Shown here: in pieces, positions 7,846 to 15,003 of the stretch
How the letters are laid out: each line of letters begins with the position of its first letter
Numbering within the stretch: position 1 is the stretch's first letter
Source: Roseovarius sp.
Lineage (GTDB): Bacteria; Pseudomonadota; Alphaproteobacteria; Rhodobacterales; Rhodobacteraceae
Reading direction: 5' to 3'
Assembly (NCBI RefSeq): GCF_030373445.1
Contig: NZ_JAUCYU010000001.1
Span: forward strand, 620,001-684,000
Length of the DNA: 64,000 nucleotides
Made by a program: the position numbers and the translations under genes
The notes under the pieces: model-generated
The model's input: only the letters and a program-made list of their open reading frames with translations
Told to the model about the DNA's origin: nothing
Databases searched by the model: none

Positions 7846-8004
7846 AATCAAAAGGGCCGCCCCGGCAAGGAAGCGGCCCTCTAGAGTTGTAGGAGGCGGT
7901 GCGGTTAGGCGCACCAATCCGGGGGCGTCACACGCCCAGGGGCTGCCCTAGACGAGACCCTCCCGAACTGTTCCGTCACCTCTCTCCAATACCTCTATAG
8001 ACAC
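7846..8004 (-). ncRNA. Candidate small RNA or arfB leader attenuator
   Basis: Read on the minus strand, the region from 8004 down holds a short ORF, a GGGCGT/ACGCCC hairpin (7923-7937), a GGTGCG/CGCACC hairpin (7898-7915), a single-stranded CCTCCT, and AGGGCCGC/GCGGCCCT followed by TTTTGATTT (7846-7880), which is a textbook intrinsic terminator on this strand only. A sigma70-like promoter (TTGAAA at 8017-8022, 17 bp, TATAGA at 7994-7999) would start an RNA of about 140 nt; start from an upstream promoter would instead make it part of the arfB leader. The product has not been matched to a named RNA family. Confidence 0.45.
7948..8004 (-). CDS. Possible 18-residue leader peptide
   Basis: GTG at 8004 opens an 18-codon frame (first residues VSIEVLERGDG) ending in TAG. 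It is preceded, at 7 nt from the GGAGG core, by AAAGGAGGTGATCC (8006-8019), a perfect 14 nt complement of the 3' end of 16S rRNA. This is the strongest ribosome-binding site in the window. The frame may be a real small protein or a regulatory uORF of the arfB leader; it lies upstream of the hairpins and terminator. No family recognised. Confidence 0.35.
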   Translation of the reverse strand: MSIEVLERGDGTVREGLV

Positions 8005-8075
8005 TGGATCACCTCCTTTCAAAATGTTGCCGTTATCCACAGCCTGACACAGAATTTCGCTTTGTCAAAACAAAA

Positions 8076-8699
8076 TCATGTGGCGCGGTTCGTCAGTGAC
8101 CTCACGATGATGCGAAACGGCACTAAAGTAAGCAGGGCCAGTCCCAGCTTGACCATCCAGTCCGCCACCGCCAGCGAGATCCACAGCGGCACGACCGGCC
8201 CGACCCCCAGAAGCGGCAGCGCCTCGTTGGCCCAGCCCACGTCGTTGCCGGGCTCCAGCATGACAAGGCTCGCGGAAAAGGCGATGGTGAAGAACAGCGC
8301 CGTGTCCACCGTGCTGCCGATCAGCGACGACACCATCGGCGCCCGCCACCACGCCCCGTCGCGCAGCCGGTCGAAGACCGCGATATCAAGCAGCTGCGCC
8401 GCCAGGAATGCCACGGCCGAGCCAAGCGCGATGCGAAGGGTCACCAGCGGCCCGAACTCGCCCGAGATCTGCGTGCCGACGAAGGAACAGGCCAGCCCGA
8501 CAACGAAGCCCGCGAACACCACCCGCCGCGCGGCGTCGCGCCCGTAGACCCAGTTCATCACGTCGGTCACCAGGAAGGCCAGCGGATAGGTGAACGCCCC
8601 CCATGTCAGCCACTGGCCGAACAGGAACTGCACCAGGATGTTCGAGGCCACGACGATCGCGGCCATGGCCAGGATGCCGGGAAGCAGGTGGTGTTTCAT
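8076..8699 (-). CDS. VUT-family (YhhQ-like) transporter, probable queuosine-precursor transporter
   Basis: 207 residues with about six membrane helices. The family pattern is visible in YPLAFLVTDVMNWVYGRDAA and the later LIGSTVDTALFFTIAFSAS. YhhQ relatives import 7-deazaguanine precursors for queuosine in tRNA; substrate here is inferred from family only. The start at 8699 gives a hydrophobic first helix (HHLLPGILAMAAIVVASNIL); the longer track ORF adds a polar N-terminus. It lies in a minus-strand row after mepA with an 84 bp gap. Confidence 0.8.
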   Translation of the reverse strand: MKHHLLPGILAMAAIVVASNILVQFLFGQWLTWGAFTYPLAFLVTDVMNWVYGRDAARRVVFAGFVVGLACSFVGTQISGEFGPLVTLRIALGSAVAFLAAQLLDIAVFDRLRDGAWWRAPMVSSLIGSTVDTALFFTIAFSASLVMLEPGNDVGWANEALPLLGVGPVVPLWISLAVADWMVKLGLALLTLVPFRIIVRSLTNRAT

Positions 8700-8783
8700 G
8701 ACGTCGGACGATCCTTGCACAACTCCCCCACCGGGGGGCTGGCCGCCCTTACAGCCTGTCCTGCCGCGTGGCAAGGCCCGTGC

Positions 8784-9710
8784 CTATTCTGAGGTCAGCA
8801 CCGACACGCATTGCCCCGGCAGGTCGGCCATGGTCAGCTCGCGCCGCGGGTTGGGGCGCGGGGCGTTGGGGTCGGGCGGCGGCGGGTTGATGATGTTGTT
8901 CACCCATTCCTGCGCGTCGTCACAGCCATCGCCCGCCGGCGGCGCCGCCTGGTTCTCGCAGTTCTTGGCGCCCCGCGGACAGCTCAGCCTGACATGGAAA
9001 TGGTAATGGTGGCCGTACCACGGCCGGATCTTGCGCAGGTAGGAGCGGTCGCCCATCTCCTCCTTGCACATCCGCACCTTGGCGCCGGGGAAGACGAAGA
9101 TCCGCGCGGTGCGCGGGTCCTGCGCGGCGGCCTTGATGACCTCGTGATGCTGGCGCGTCCAGTTGTCATTGGTATAGGCCCCGTTCGCCCTGCGCAGCGA
9201 GATCGACGAAAGGTTCTCGCGCTCTGCCCGCGAAAGGTTCAGCCGGTTCGGCGGCAGCATCCAGATATCCACGTCGAGGCCGATCTGGTGGCTCCGGTGC
9301 CCGGTCAGCATTGGCCCGCCGCGCGGCTGGCTGATATCGCCGACATATAGGCCCGCCCAGCCCGGCTGCTGCGCCGCCTTGGCCGAGAGTTTCTTGATGA
9401 AATCGATGGTCTCGGGGTGGCCCCAGTTGCGGTTCCGCGACAGCCGCATCGCCTGCCATGTCGGCCCCGTCTCGGGCAATTGCACGCTGCCCGCCGCACA
9501 GCCCTTGGCATAGCTGCCGAACGGCGTGGGCGCCTGTTGCGAGCCCTGCGGCTTGGCCCCGAAGAGTTGTTTCGCCTCGACGCCCTGCATCGAGGCGGGA
9601 ATGCTCTGGGTCGAGAGGATCGGCTCACTCGCCGCATACTCCTGCGGCCCCGAGCCGCCACAGCCCGCAAGGCCGATGATGAGCGCGATCAGTTTGACGT
9701 GACGGACCAT
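8784..9710 (-). CDS. mepA: Penicillin-insensitive murein endopeptidase
   Basis: 308 residues with a lipoprotein-like signal (IALIIGLAGCG). The peptidase M74 domain shows the zinc-site pattern: GHRSHQIGLDVDIWM with the first His and Asp ligands, and RPWYGHHYHFHVRLSCP with the terminal H-x-H. It cleaves D-Ala-meso-DAP crosslinks in peptidoglycan in the periplasm. A Pro-rich linker near the C-terminus (INPPPPDPNAPRPNP) precedes a short tail. The start overlaps the end of the MFS gene by 22 bp, so the two are co-transcribed. Confidence 0.95.
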   Translation of the reverse strand: MVRHVKLIALIIGLAGCGGSGPQEYAASEPILSTQSIPASMQGVEAKQLFGAKPQGSQQAPTPFGSYAKGCAAGSVQLPETGPTWQAMRLSRNRNWGHPETIDFIKKLSAKAAQQPGWAGLYVGDISQPRGGPMLTGHRSHQIGLDVDIWMLPPNRLNLSRAERENLSSISLRRANGAYTNDNWTRQHHEVIKAAAQDPRTARIFVFPGAKVRMCKEEMGDRSYLRKIRPWYGHHYHFHVRLSCPRGAKNCENQAAPPAGDGCDDAQEWVNNIINPPPPDPNAPRPNPRRELTMADLPGQCVSVLTSE

Positions 9711-11071
9711 GTGTCGCTGTCCCCTTCTGCTTTCACCCAGCGTAGCAGGACGAGGCCGATCAGGAAAAGAAGAATTACCGGCGAGACGCCGATCCGCGCA
9801 CTGCCGCTGAGCGTGGTGACCAGCCCGATCAGCGCCGGCGCCATGAAGGCCGTCGCCCGCCCCGAAAGGCCGTAGAGACCGAAACTTTCGGTCGGTGCCG
9901 CCGGGTCGGTATGGCGCACCATCAGCGTCCGGCTCGACGCCTGCAACACGCCGCCCAGACCCCCGATCAGCGCGCCACAGCCGAAGAACACCATGTCCGG
10001 CAGGGCCGAGCCCTCTTCCAGCGGGATGCCGAAGAACTGGTCCCGGTCCATCCCCACCACGGTGAAGCAGACCAGCATCAGCCCGAGGATCGACACGATG
10101 ATCACCGGCTTCGGCCCGAAGGCCCGGTCGAACCGCCCCCCGACCCAGCTGAACGCCGCCGCCGAGATCGCGCCGACGATGCCGAAAATGCCGACCGAGA
10201 TGATGGTCCAGTTCAGCACCAGCACCGCGTAGGTGCCCCCGAACCCGTAAAGCCCGTTCACCGCGTCGCGGTAGAACATCGACGAGCCAAGGTAGACCGA
10301 AAGGCTCACCCGGCGTTTCAGCGCCACGATCGACTTCTTCAGAAGCCGCAGCGCGTCACCCACCCCGCGCCCCTTCCGCGCCGGGCCAGTATCGCGCACC
10401 CACAGGAAATAGGGGATCATGAACACCGCGTACCAGGCCGCCGTGAACGGCCCGACAAAACGCGTGCCCTCCCGCGCCTCCGCATCGAGGCCCAGCGCCG
10501 GGTCGAGCCCGATCAGCGTCTTGCCGCCATCGTCGAAGAACAGCGTCAGCATGATCGCCAGAGAAACGATCCCGCCGACATAGCCGAAGGCGAAGCCAGA
10601 GCCCGAAACCGCGCCGGCCTCCTCCTTGGGCGCGAGCGAGGGAAGCTGCGAGTTGACGAAGATCAGCGCGTATTCCGCCCCGATGAACCCGATCCCGAAG
10701 CACGACAGCGCCCACAGCATGTTCGACCCGTCCGGCTGGGTCCACCAGATGCCGGTGGCGCCGACCACGTACATGACCGAGAAGGCCACGATCCACGGCA
10801 GCCGCCGCCCGGCGGTATCGGCCAGCGCGCCGATGAACGGCGCCCCGAACCCGATGATCAGCCCCGTCACCGTCAGGCACATCGACCACAGGCTCTGCGC
10901 CCGCGCATCCGCCGCTTCCTCTGCCAGCCCGGCATTCATGAAATATTCCGACGCCACCGAGGCGAAGAACGGCCCGAAGACGAAGGTGACCAGCAACGTG
11001 TGATAGGGCTGGCTGGCCCAGTCGAAAAAGTACCAGCCCCAGATGCGCTTGCGCCGCGACGGTTCCGCCAT
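9689..11071 (-). CDS. MFS transporter, UMF1 / Atg22-like
   Basis: 460 residues, about 12 membrane helices. The N-terminus (WGWYFFDWASQPYHTLLVTF) is the hallmark of the UMF1 (Atg22-like) branch of the major facilitator superfamily; eukaryotic Atg22 exports amino acids from vacuoles. The bacterial substrate is unknown. The cytoplasmic loop between helices 6 and 7 is basic (GPARKGRGVGDALRLLKKS). It is translationally coupled to mepA, which could mean export or recycling of murein-derived amino acids or peptides, but this is inference. Confidence 0.88.
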   Translation of the reverse strand: MAEPSRRKRIWGWYFFDWASQPYHTLLVTFVFGPFFASVASEYFMNAGLAEEAADARAQSLWSMCLTVTGLIIGFGAPFIGALADTAGRRLPWIVAFSVMYVVGATGIWWTQPDGSNMLWALSCFGIGFIGAEYALIFVNSQLPSLAPKEEAGAVSGSGFAFGYVGGIVSLAIMLTLFFDDGGKTLIGLDPALGLDAEAREGTRFVGPFTAAWYAVFMIPYFLWVRDTGPARKGRGVGDALRLLKKSIVALKRRVSLSVYLGSSMFYRDAVNGLYGFGGTYAVLVLNWTIISVGIFGIVGAISAAAFSWVGGRFDRAFGPKPVIIVSILGLMLVCFTVVGMDRDQFFGIPLEEGSALPDMVFFGCGALIGGLGGVLQASSRTLMVRHTDPAAPTESFGLYGLSGRATAFMAPALIGLVTTLSGSARIGVSPVILLFLIGLVLLRWVKAEGDSDTWSVTSN

Positions 11072-11126
11072 ACTGTCCCCCCAAGCCTTGCCCGCGATAA
11101 GACAGGCTCAGAGCACGGCTTTCAAG

Positions 11127-11663
11127 TCAATCCTGCATCGGCGGCCACGGGCGCACATCGTCGGCCTCGATCCACGCCTTGACCCACTCCGGCGCCGGCG
11201 GCGACACCTCGTCGACCCCCAGTTCGCGGATCACCTCGCCCGGCGGCACGATCCCGTTCTTGCCCGTCACGGCCGAGCGATAGACGATGTGGTTCGCGCA
11301 TTCGCCGTTCTTCTTCCACATCGACTGTTCGATATAGAAGAACCGCTCGTCCCAGGACGCCAGCCGCGAGCGCATGTCGACCGTCTCGAACGCTTTCACC
11401 CGGCGCCGGTAGCGCACGCTCGCCCCGGCCATGGTCAGCCCCCAGCGCTTGCGCCTGAGTACCTCGACCAACCCCACGCGATAGGCCATCGGGATGCGGC
11501 CGAGGTCATACAGCATCAGCGTCCGACCGTTGTTCAGCTCCATCCACATGTCGATATCCCACGGCAGGCAGACATGCCGCGACACATGCGTGTCGAACAC
11601 CGAAAGCGGCGGCGCCTTGCGGTATTTCCACACCTGCCAGAACATCCGGATGAACGGGTACAT
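11127..11663 (-). CDS. Acyl-CoA thioesterase-like hotdog-fold protein
   Basis: 178 residues. The pattern DIDMWMELNNGRTLMLYDLG is the N-terminal hotdog helix of 4HBT_2 thioesterases, followed by MAGASVRYRRRVKAFETVD and FFYIEQSMWKKNGE. Members hydrolyse acyl-CoAs in the cytoplasm; the acyl group is not predictable here. The start at 11663 (MYPFIRMFWQVWKYRKAPP) is the family's usual N-terminus. It lies 55 bp upstream of the MFS gene on the same strand. Confidence 0.82.
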   Translation of the reverse strand: MYPFIRMFWQVWKYRKAPPLSVFDTHVSRHVCLPWDIDMWMELNNGRTLMLYDLGRIPMAYRVGLVEVLRRKRWGLTMAGASVRYRRRVKAFETVDMRSRLASWDERFFYIEQSMWKKNGECANHIVYRSAVTGKNGIVPPGEVIRELGVDEVSPPAPEWVKAWIEADDVRPWPPMQD

Positions 11664-11798
11664 CGGGCGTTGCCTCCTTCGCTTTGCCCCTGACCTCTGC
11701 CCGCCCGTCCGCGACGTCAACCGAAACCCTGCGTCAGACTTGCGATTCCGGACCCGCCCGCTTAGGTGTTGACCGGTCGCAGTTCGAGGAAGGTGCCG

Positions 11799-12086
11799 AT
11801 GACGTCGATTTTACAGATCCTGTTTCTTCTGCTGGATATCCTGTGGTTCTTCATCATTGCCCACGTGATCATGAGCTGGCTGATCAATTTCCAGGTGCTG
11901 AACCTGCATCAGCCGCTCGTCGCGCAGATCTGGGACATGCTCAACCGCATCCTCGAACCGATTTACCGGCCGATCCGCAAGATCCTTCCGCCGATGTCCG
12001 GCATCGACCTCGCGCCGCTGGTGGCCCTGATCGGGGTCTACGCGATCCGGATCATCCTGGCCAACAACGCGGCGGCGTTTTACTGA
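11799..12086 (+). CDS. YggT family membrane protein
   Basis: 95 residues with two hydrophobic stretches (LFLLLDILWFFIIAHVIMSW and LAPLVALIGVYAIRIIL) joined by the conserved loop ILEPIYRPIRKILPP, the family signature. YggT/Ycf19 proteins are small membrane proteins linked to cell division or envelope organisation; role not settled. ATG 11799 was chosen because GAGGAAGGTGCCG precedes it; 11766 is in frame but lacks a ribosome-binding site. Confidence 0.87.
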   Translation: MTSILQILFLLLDILWFFIIAHVIMSWLINFQVLNLHQPLVAQIWDMLNRILEPIYRPIRKILPPMSGIDLAPLVALIGVYAIRIILANNAAAFY

Positions 12087-12164
12087 GCCGGGTCTTGTTT
12101 ACCGAATCTTAGTGTGAAAAGGTTCTGCGTAAGAGCAGACAGATAAAATTCTACGGGCCTTTTC

Positions 12165-14204
12165 ATGCACAGCGCTGCCACGCTTCTGCACGATGTCTTC
12201 GGATTCCAGACCTTCCGGCCGGGGCAGGAAGAGATCGTTCACACCGTCGCCGAGGGCCAGAACACGCTGGCCATCATGCCCACGGGCGGCGGCAAATCCC
12301 TCTGCTACCAGCTGCCCGCGCTTCTGCGCGAGGGCGTGACCGTCGTGATCTCCCCCCTCATCGCGCTGATGCGCGACCAGGTGCGTGCCCTGCGCGCCGC
12401 CGGGGTCGAGGCCGGCGCGCTGACCTCCGGCAATACCGAGGAGGAGACCCGCGCGGTGTGGGAGGCGCTGGAAGAGGGCCGGCTGAAGCTTCTCTACATC
12501 GCCCCCGAACGCCTCGCCGCCGGCTCCTCGATGGGGATGCTCCGCCGCATCGGCGTTTCCCTCATCGCGGTCGACGAAGCCCATTGCGTCTCGCAATGGG
12601 GCCACGATTTCCGCCCCGATTACCTGCGCATCGGTGAACTCCGGCGCGCCCTCGACGTCCCGCTCGCCGCCTTCACCGCCACCGCCGATGCCGAGACGCA
12701 GGACGAGATCGTCCAGAAGCTCTTCGACGGCCAGACGCCCCAGACCTTCCTGCGCGGCTTCGACCGGCCCAACATCCACCTCGCCTTCGCCGAGAAGGAC
12801 CGCCCGCGCCATCAGGTCACCGCCTTCGTCGCCGCCCGCAAGGGGCAGTCGGGCATCGTCTATTGCGGCACCCGCGCCAAGACCGAGACGCTGGCCAAGG
12901 CCCTGCGCGACGATGGCCACAACGCCTGCCACTACCACGGCGGGATGGAGGCCGACGACCGCCGCCATGTCGAACACCGGTTCAGCACCGAGGACGGGCT
13001 GATCGTCGTCGCCACCGTCGCCTTCGGCATGGGGGTCGACAAGCCGGATATCCGCTGGGTCGCCCATGCCGACCTGCCCAAGTCGATCGAGGCCTATTAC
13101 CAGGAAATCGGCCGCGCCGGCCGCGATGGCGCGCCGGCCGAAACCCTCACCCTCTTCGGCGCCGACGACATCCGCCTCCGTCGCTCCCAGATCGACGAGG
13201 GCCTCGCCCCGCCCGAACGCCGCCTCGCCGACCACGCCCGCCTCAACGCGCTGCTTGGGCTGGCCGAAGCGCTGGAATGCCGCCGCACCACCCTCCTGCG
13301 CTATTTCGGGGAGGAAGCGCAGGGCTGCGGCAATTGCGACCTCTGCGACCGCCCGCCCGAAACCTTCGACGCCACCGAAGCCGTGCAAAAGGCCCTCTCC
13401 GCCGCGCTGCGCACCGGCGAATACTTCGGCGCCGGCCACCTGATCGACGTGCTCACCGGCAACGAAACCGAGAAGGTCCGCGCGCGCGGCCATGACGACC
13501 TGCCCACCTTCGGCGTCGGCCGCGACATCGACCGCCGCGGCTGGCAGGCGATCTTCCGTCAGATGATGGGCCACGACCTTGTCCGCCCCGACCCCGAACG
13601 CCACGGCGCCCTGCGCATCACCGAGGCCGCGCATCCCGTGCTGCGCGGCGAACAGGCCATCACGCTGCGCCGCGACACGATGCAGAAGACCCCCCGCCGC
13701 CCCGCCGCCAAGGCCCTGGTATCCGAGGAGGACGCGCCGCTTCTTTCCGCCCTCAAGGCCAAGCGCCGCGCATTGGCCGAGGCCGCGAAGATGCCCGCCT
13801 ATATCGTCTTCAACGACCGCACGCTCATCGAGATGGCCGAACGCCGCCCGCAGTCGCTTGACGACATGGCCCGCATCAGCGGCGTCGGCGCCAAGAAGCT
13901 GGAACAATATGGCGCCGCCTTTCTCGAGGTCATCCGGGGCGAGGCCGAGGCCATGCACCCCACCCGCCGCAAACTCGCCGGGCGCGAGGCGGGCGAGCTT
14001 TACGACCGCCTCCTCGCCGTGCAGGCCGATCTCGCCCGTGGCGAAACCGGCACCGACAAGCCGCTCAGCTGCTCCTCCTCGCTTCTGGCACGCGTCGCCT
14101 CGGCCCGGCCGGGCACGCTACAGGACATGGCCCGCCTTCTGGGCGAGAAACGATCCGACCGGTTCGGCGCGGCGTTTCTGGACGTTCTGCAGATGGCGGA
14201 TTAA
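12165..14204 (+). CDS. recQ: ATP-dependent DNA helicase RecQ
   Basis: 679 residues in the usual order: helicase core with IMPTGGGKSLCYQLPAL (Walker A), VDEAHCVSQWGHDFRPDY (DEAH box) and VAFGMGVDKPDIRWVAHADL; a zinc-binding RQC part with CRRTTLLRYFGEE and CGNCDLC; and a C-terminal HRDC domain (LKAKRRALAEAAKMPAYIVF). A second HRDC-like segment closes the protein. It unwinds 3'-tailed DNA in recombination and repair. The start lacks a clear Shine-Dalgarno but matches the family N-terminus. Confidence 0.96.
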   Translation: MHSAATLLHDVFGFQTFRPGQEEIVHTVAEGQNTLAIMPTGGGKSLCYQLPALLREGVTVVISPLIALMRDQVRALRAAGVEAGALTSGNTEEETRAVWEALEEGRLKLLYIAPERLAAGSSMGMLRRIGVSLIAVDEAHCVSQWGHDFRPDYLRIGELRRALDVPLAAFTATADAETQDEIVQKLFDGQTPQTFLRGFDRPNIHLAFAEKDRPRHQVTAFVAARKGQSGIVYCGTRAKTETLAKALRDDGHNACHYHGGMEADDRRHVEHRFSTEDGLIVVATVAFGMGVDKPDIRWVAHADLPKSIEAYYQEIGRAGRDGAPAETLTLFGADDIRLRRSQIDEGLAPPERRLADHARLNALLGLAEALECRRTTLLRYFGEEAQGCGNCDLCDRPPETFDATEAVQKALSAALRTGEYFGAGHLIDVLTGNETEKVRARGHDDLPTFGVGRDIDRRGWQAIFRQMMGHDLVRPDPERHGALRITEAAHPVLRGEQAITLRRDTMQKTPRRPAAKALVSEEDAPLLSALKAKRRALAEAAKMPAYIVFNDRTLIEMAERRPQSLDDMARISGVGAKKLEQYGAAFLEVIRGEAEAMHPTRRKLAGREAGELYDRLLAVQADLARGETGTDKPLSCSSSLLARVASARPGTLQDMARLLGEKRSDRFGAAFLDVLQMAD

Positions 14205-14241
14205 GTCACCGGCAACGGATACCGAATTGGGGGATCAATCA

Positions 14242-15003
14242 ATGCTGGTGGTGCTCTCGCCCGCGAAGAAACTCGACATGTCTGCGGTGGACATTCCCGC
14301 CACCGACCCGCATTTCGCGGACGACGCCAGGGCCCTTGCCAAGACCGCCCGCGGCCTCACGCGGAAAGACCTGCAAAAGCTCATGGGCATCAGCGAGACG
14401 CTCGCCAAGCTCAACGCCGACCGGTTCAAGGCCTTCGGCACGATGGAGACCAAGCCCGCCGCCCTCGCCTTCGCCGGTGACACATATACCGGGCTCGAGG
14501 CCGCCTCGCTCGACCCCGACGAACTCGACTACGCCCAGGATCACCTGCGCATCCTGTCGGGCCTCTACGGCCTGCTGCGCCCCCGCGACGCGATCGAGCC
14601 CTACCGCCTCGAAATGGGCAGCCGCCTGAAAACCCGGCGCGGCAAGTCGCTCTACGACTACTGGGGCGACCGCATCGCCAAGGCGCTCAACGACCAGGCC
14701 GAAACCCTCGGCACCGACACGCTGGTCAACTGCGCCAGCCAGGAATATTTCGGCGCCGTCAAACCCGGCGCGCTGAACCTCCGCGTCGTCACGCCGGTCT
14801 TCATGGAGGAAAAGCCCGACGGCCCCAAGATCGTCAGCTTCTTCGCCAAGCAGGCGCGCGGGGCGATGGCCCGCTTCATCCTCCAGCGCCGCCTGACCGA
14901 CCCCGACAGCCTGACCGGGTTCGACAGCGGCGGCTACCGCCACCGCCCCGACCTGTCGGAGCCCGGCAAACCCGTTTTCGTCCGCCCTCAACAGGCCGCC
15001 TGA
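14242..15003 (+). CDS. yaaA: Peroxide stress protein YaaA
   Basis: 253 residues, full length for YaaA/DUF328. It begins MLVVLSPAKKLD, the family's highly conserved N-terminus, and carries LSGLYGLLRPRDAIEPYRLEM and NCASQEYFGAV. In E. coli the protein lowers intracellular free iron during peroxide stress and protects DNA. ATG 14242 is set by this N-terminus; the longer ORF overlaps recQ. It follows recQ by 37 bp, which fits a DNA-damage-linked pair. Its last 16 bp overlap the convergent kinase gene. Confidence 0.95.
   Translation: MLVVLSPAKKLDMSAVDIPATDPHFADDARALAKTARGLTRKDLQKLMGISETLAKLNADRFKAFGTMETKPAALAFAGDTYTGLEAASLDPDELDYAQDHLRILSGLYGLLRPRDAIEPYRLEMGSRLKTRRGKSLYDYWGDRIAKALNDQAETLGTDTLVNCASQEYFGAVKPGALNLRVVTPVFMEEKPDGPKIVSFFAKQARGAMARFILQRRLTDPDSLTGFDSGGYRHRPDLSEPGKPVFVRPQQAA

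Noticed and set aside
8004-8022. ctggatcacctcctttc looks like the 3' end of 16S rRNA
   Set aside because: Only this 16 nt matches and no further rRNA sequence is present; it is better explained as the complement of an extended Shine-Dalgarno on the minus strand.
12099-13958. 619-residue minus-strand ORF
   Set aside because: Antisense shadow of recQ; no start signal or recognisable domain.
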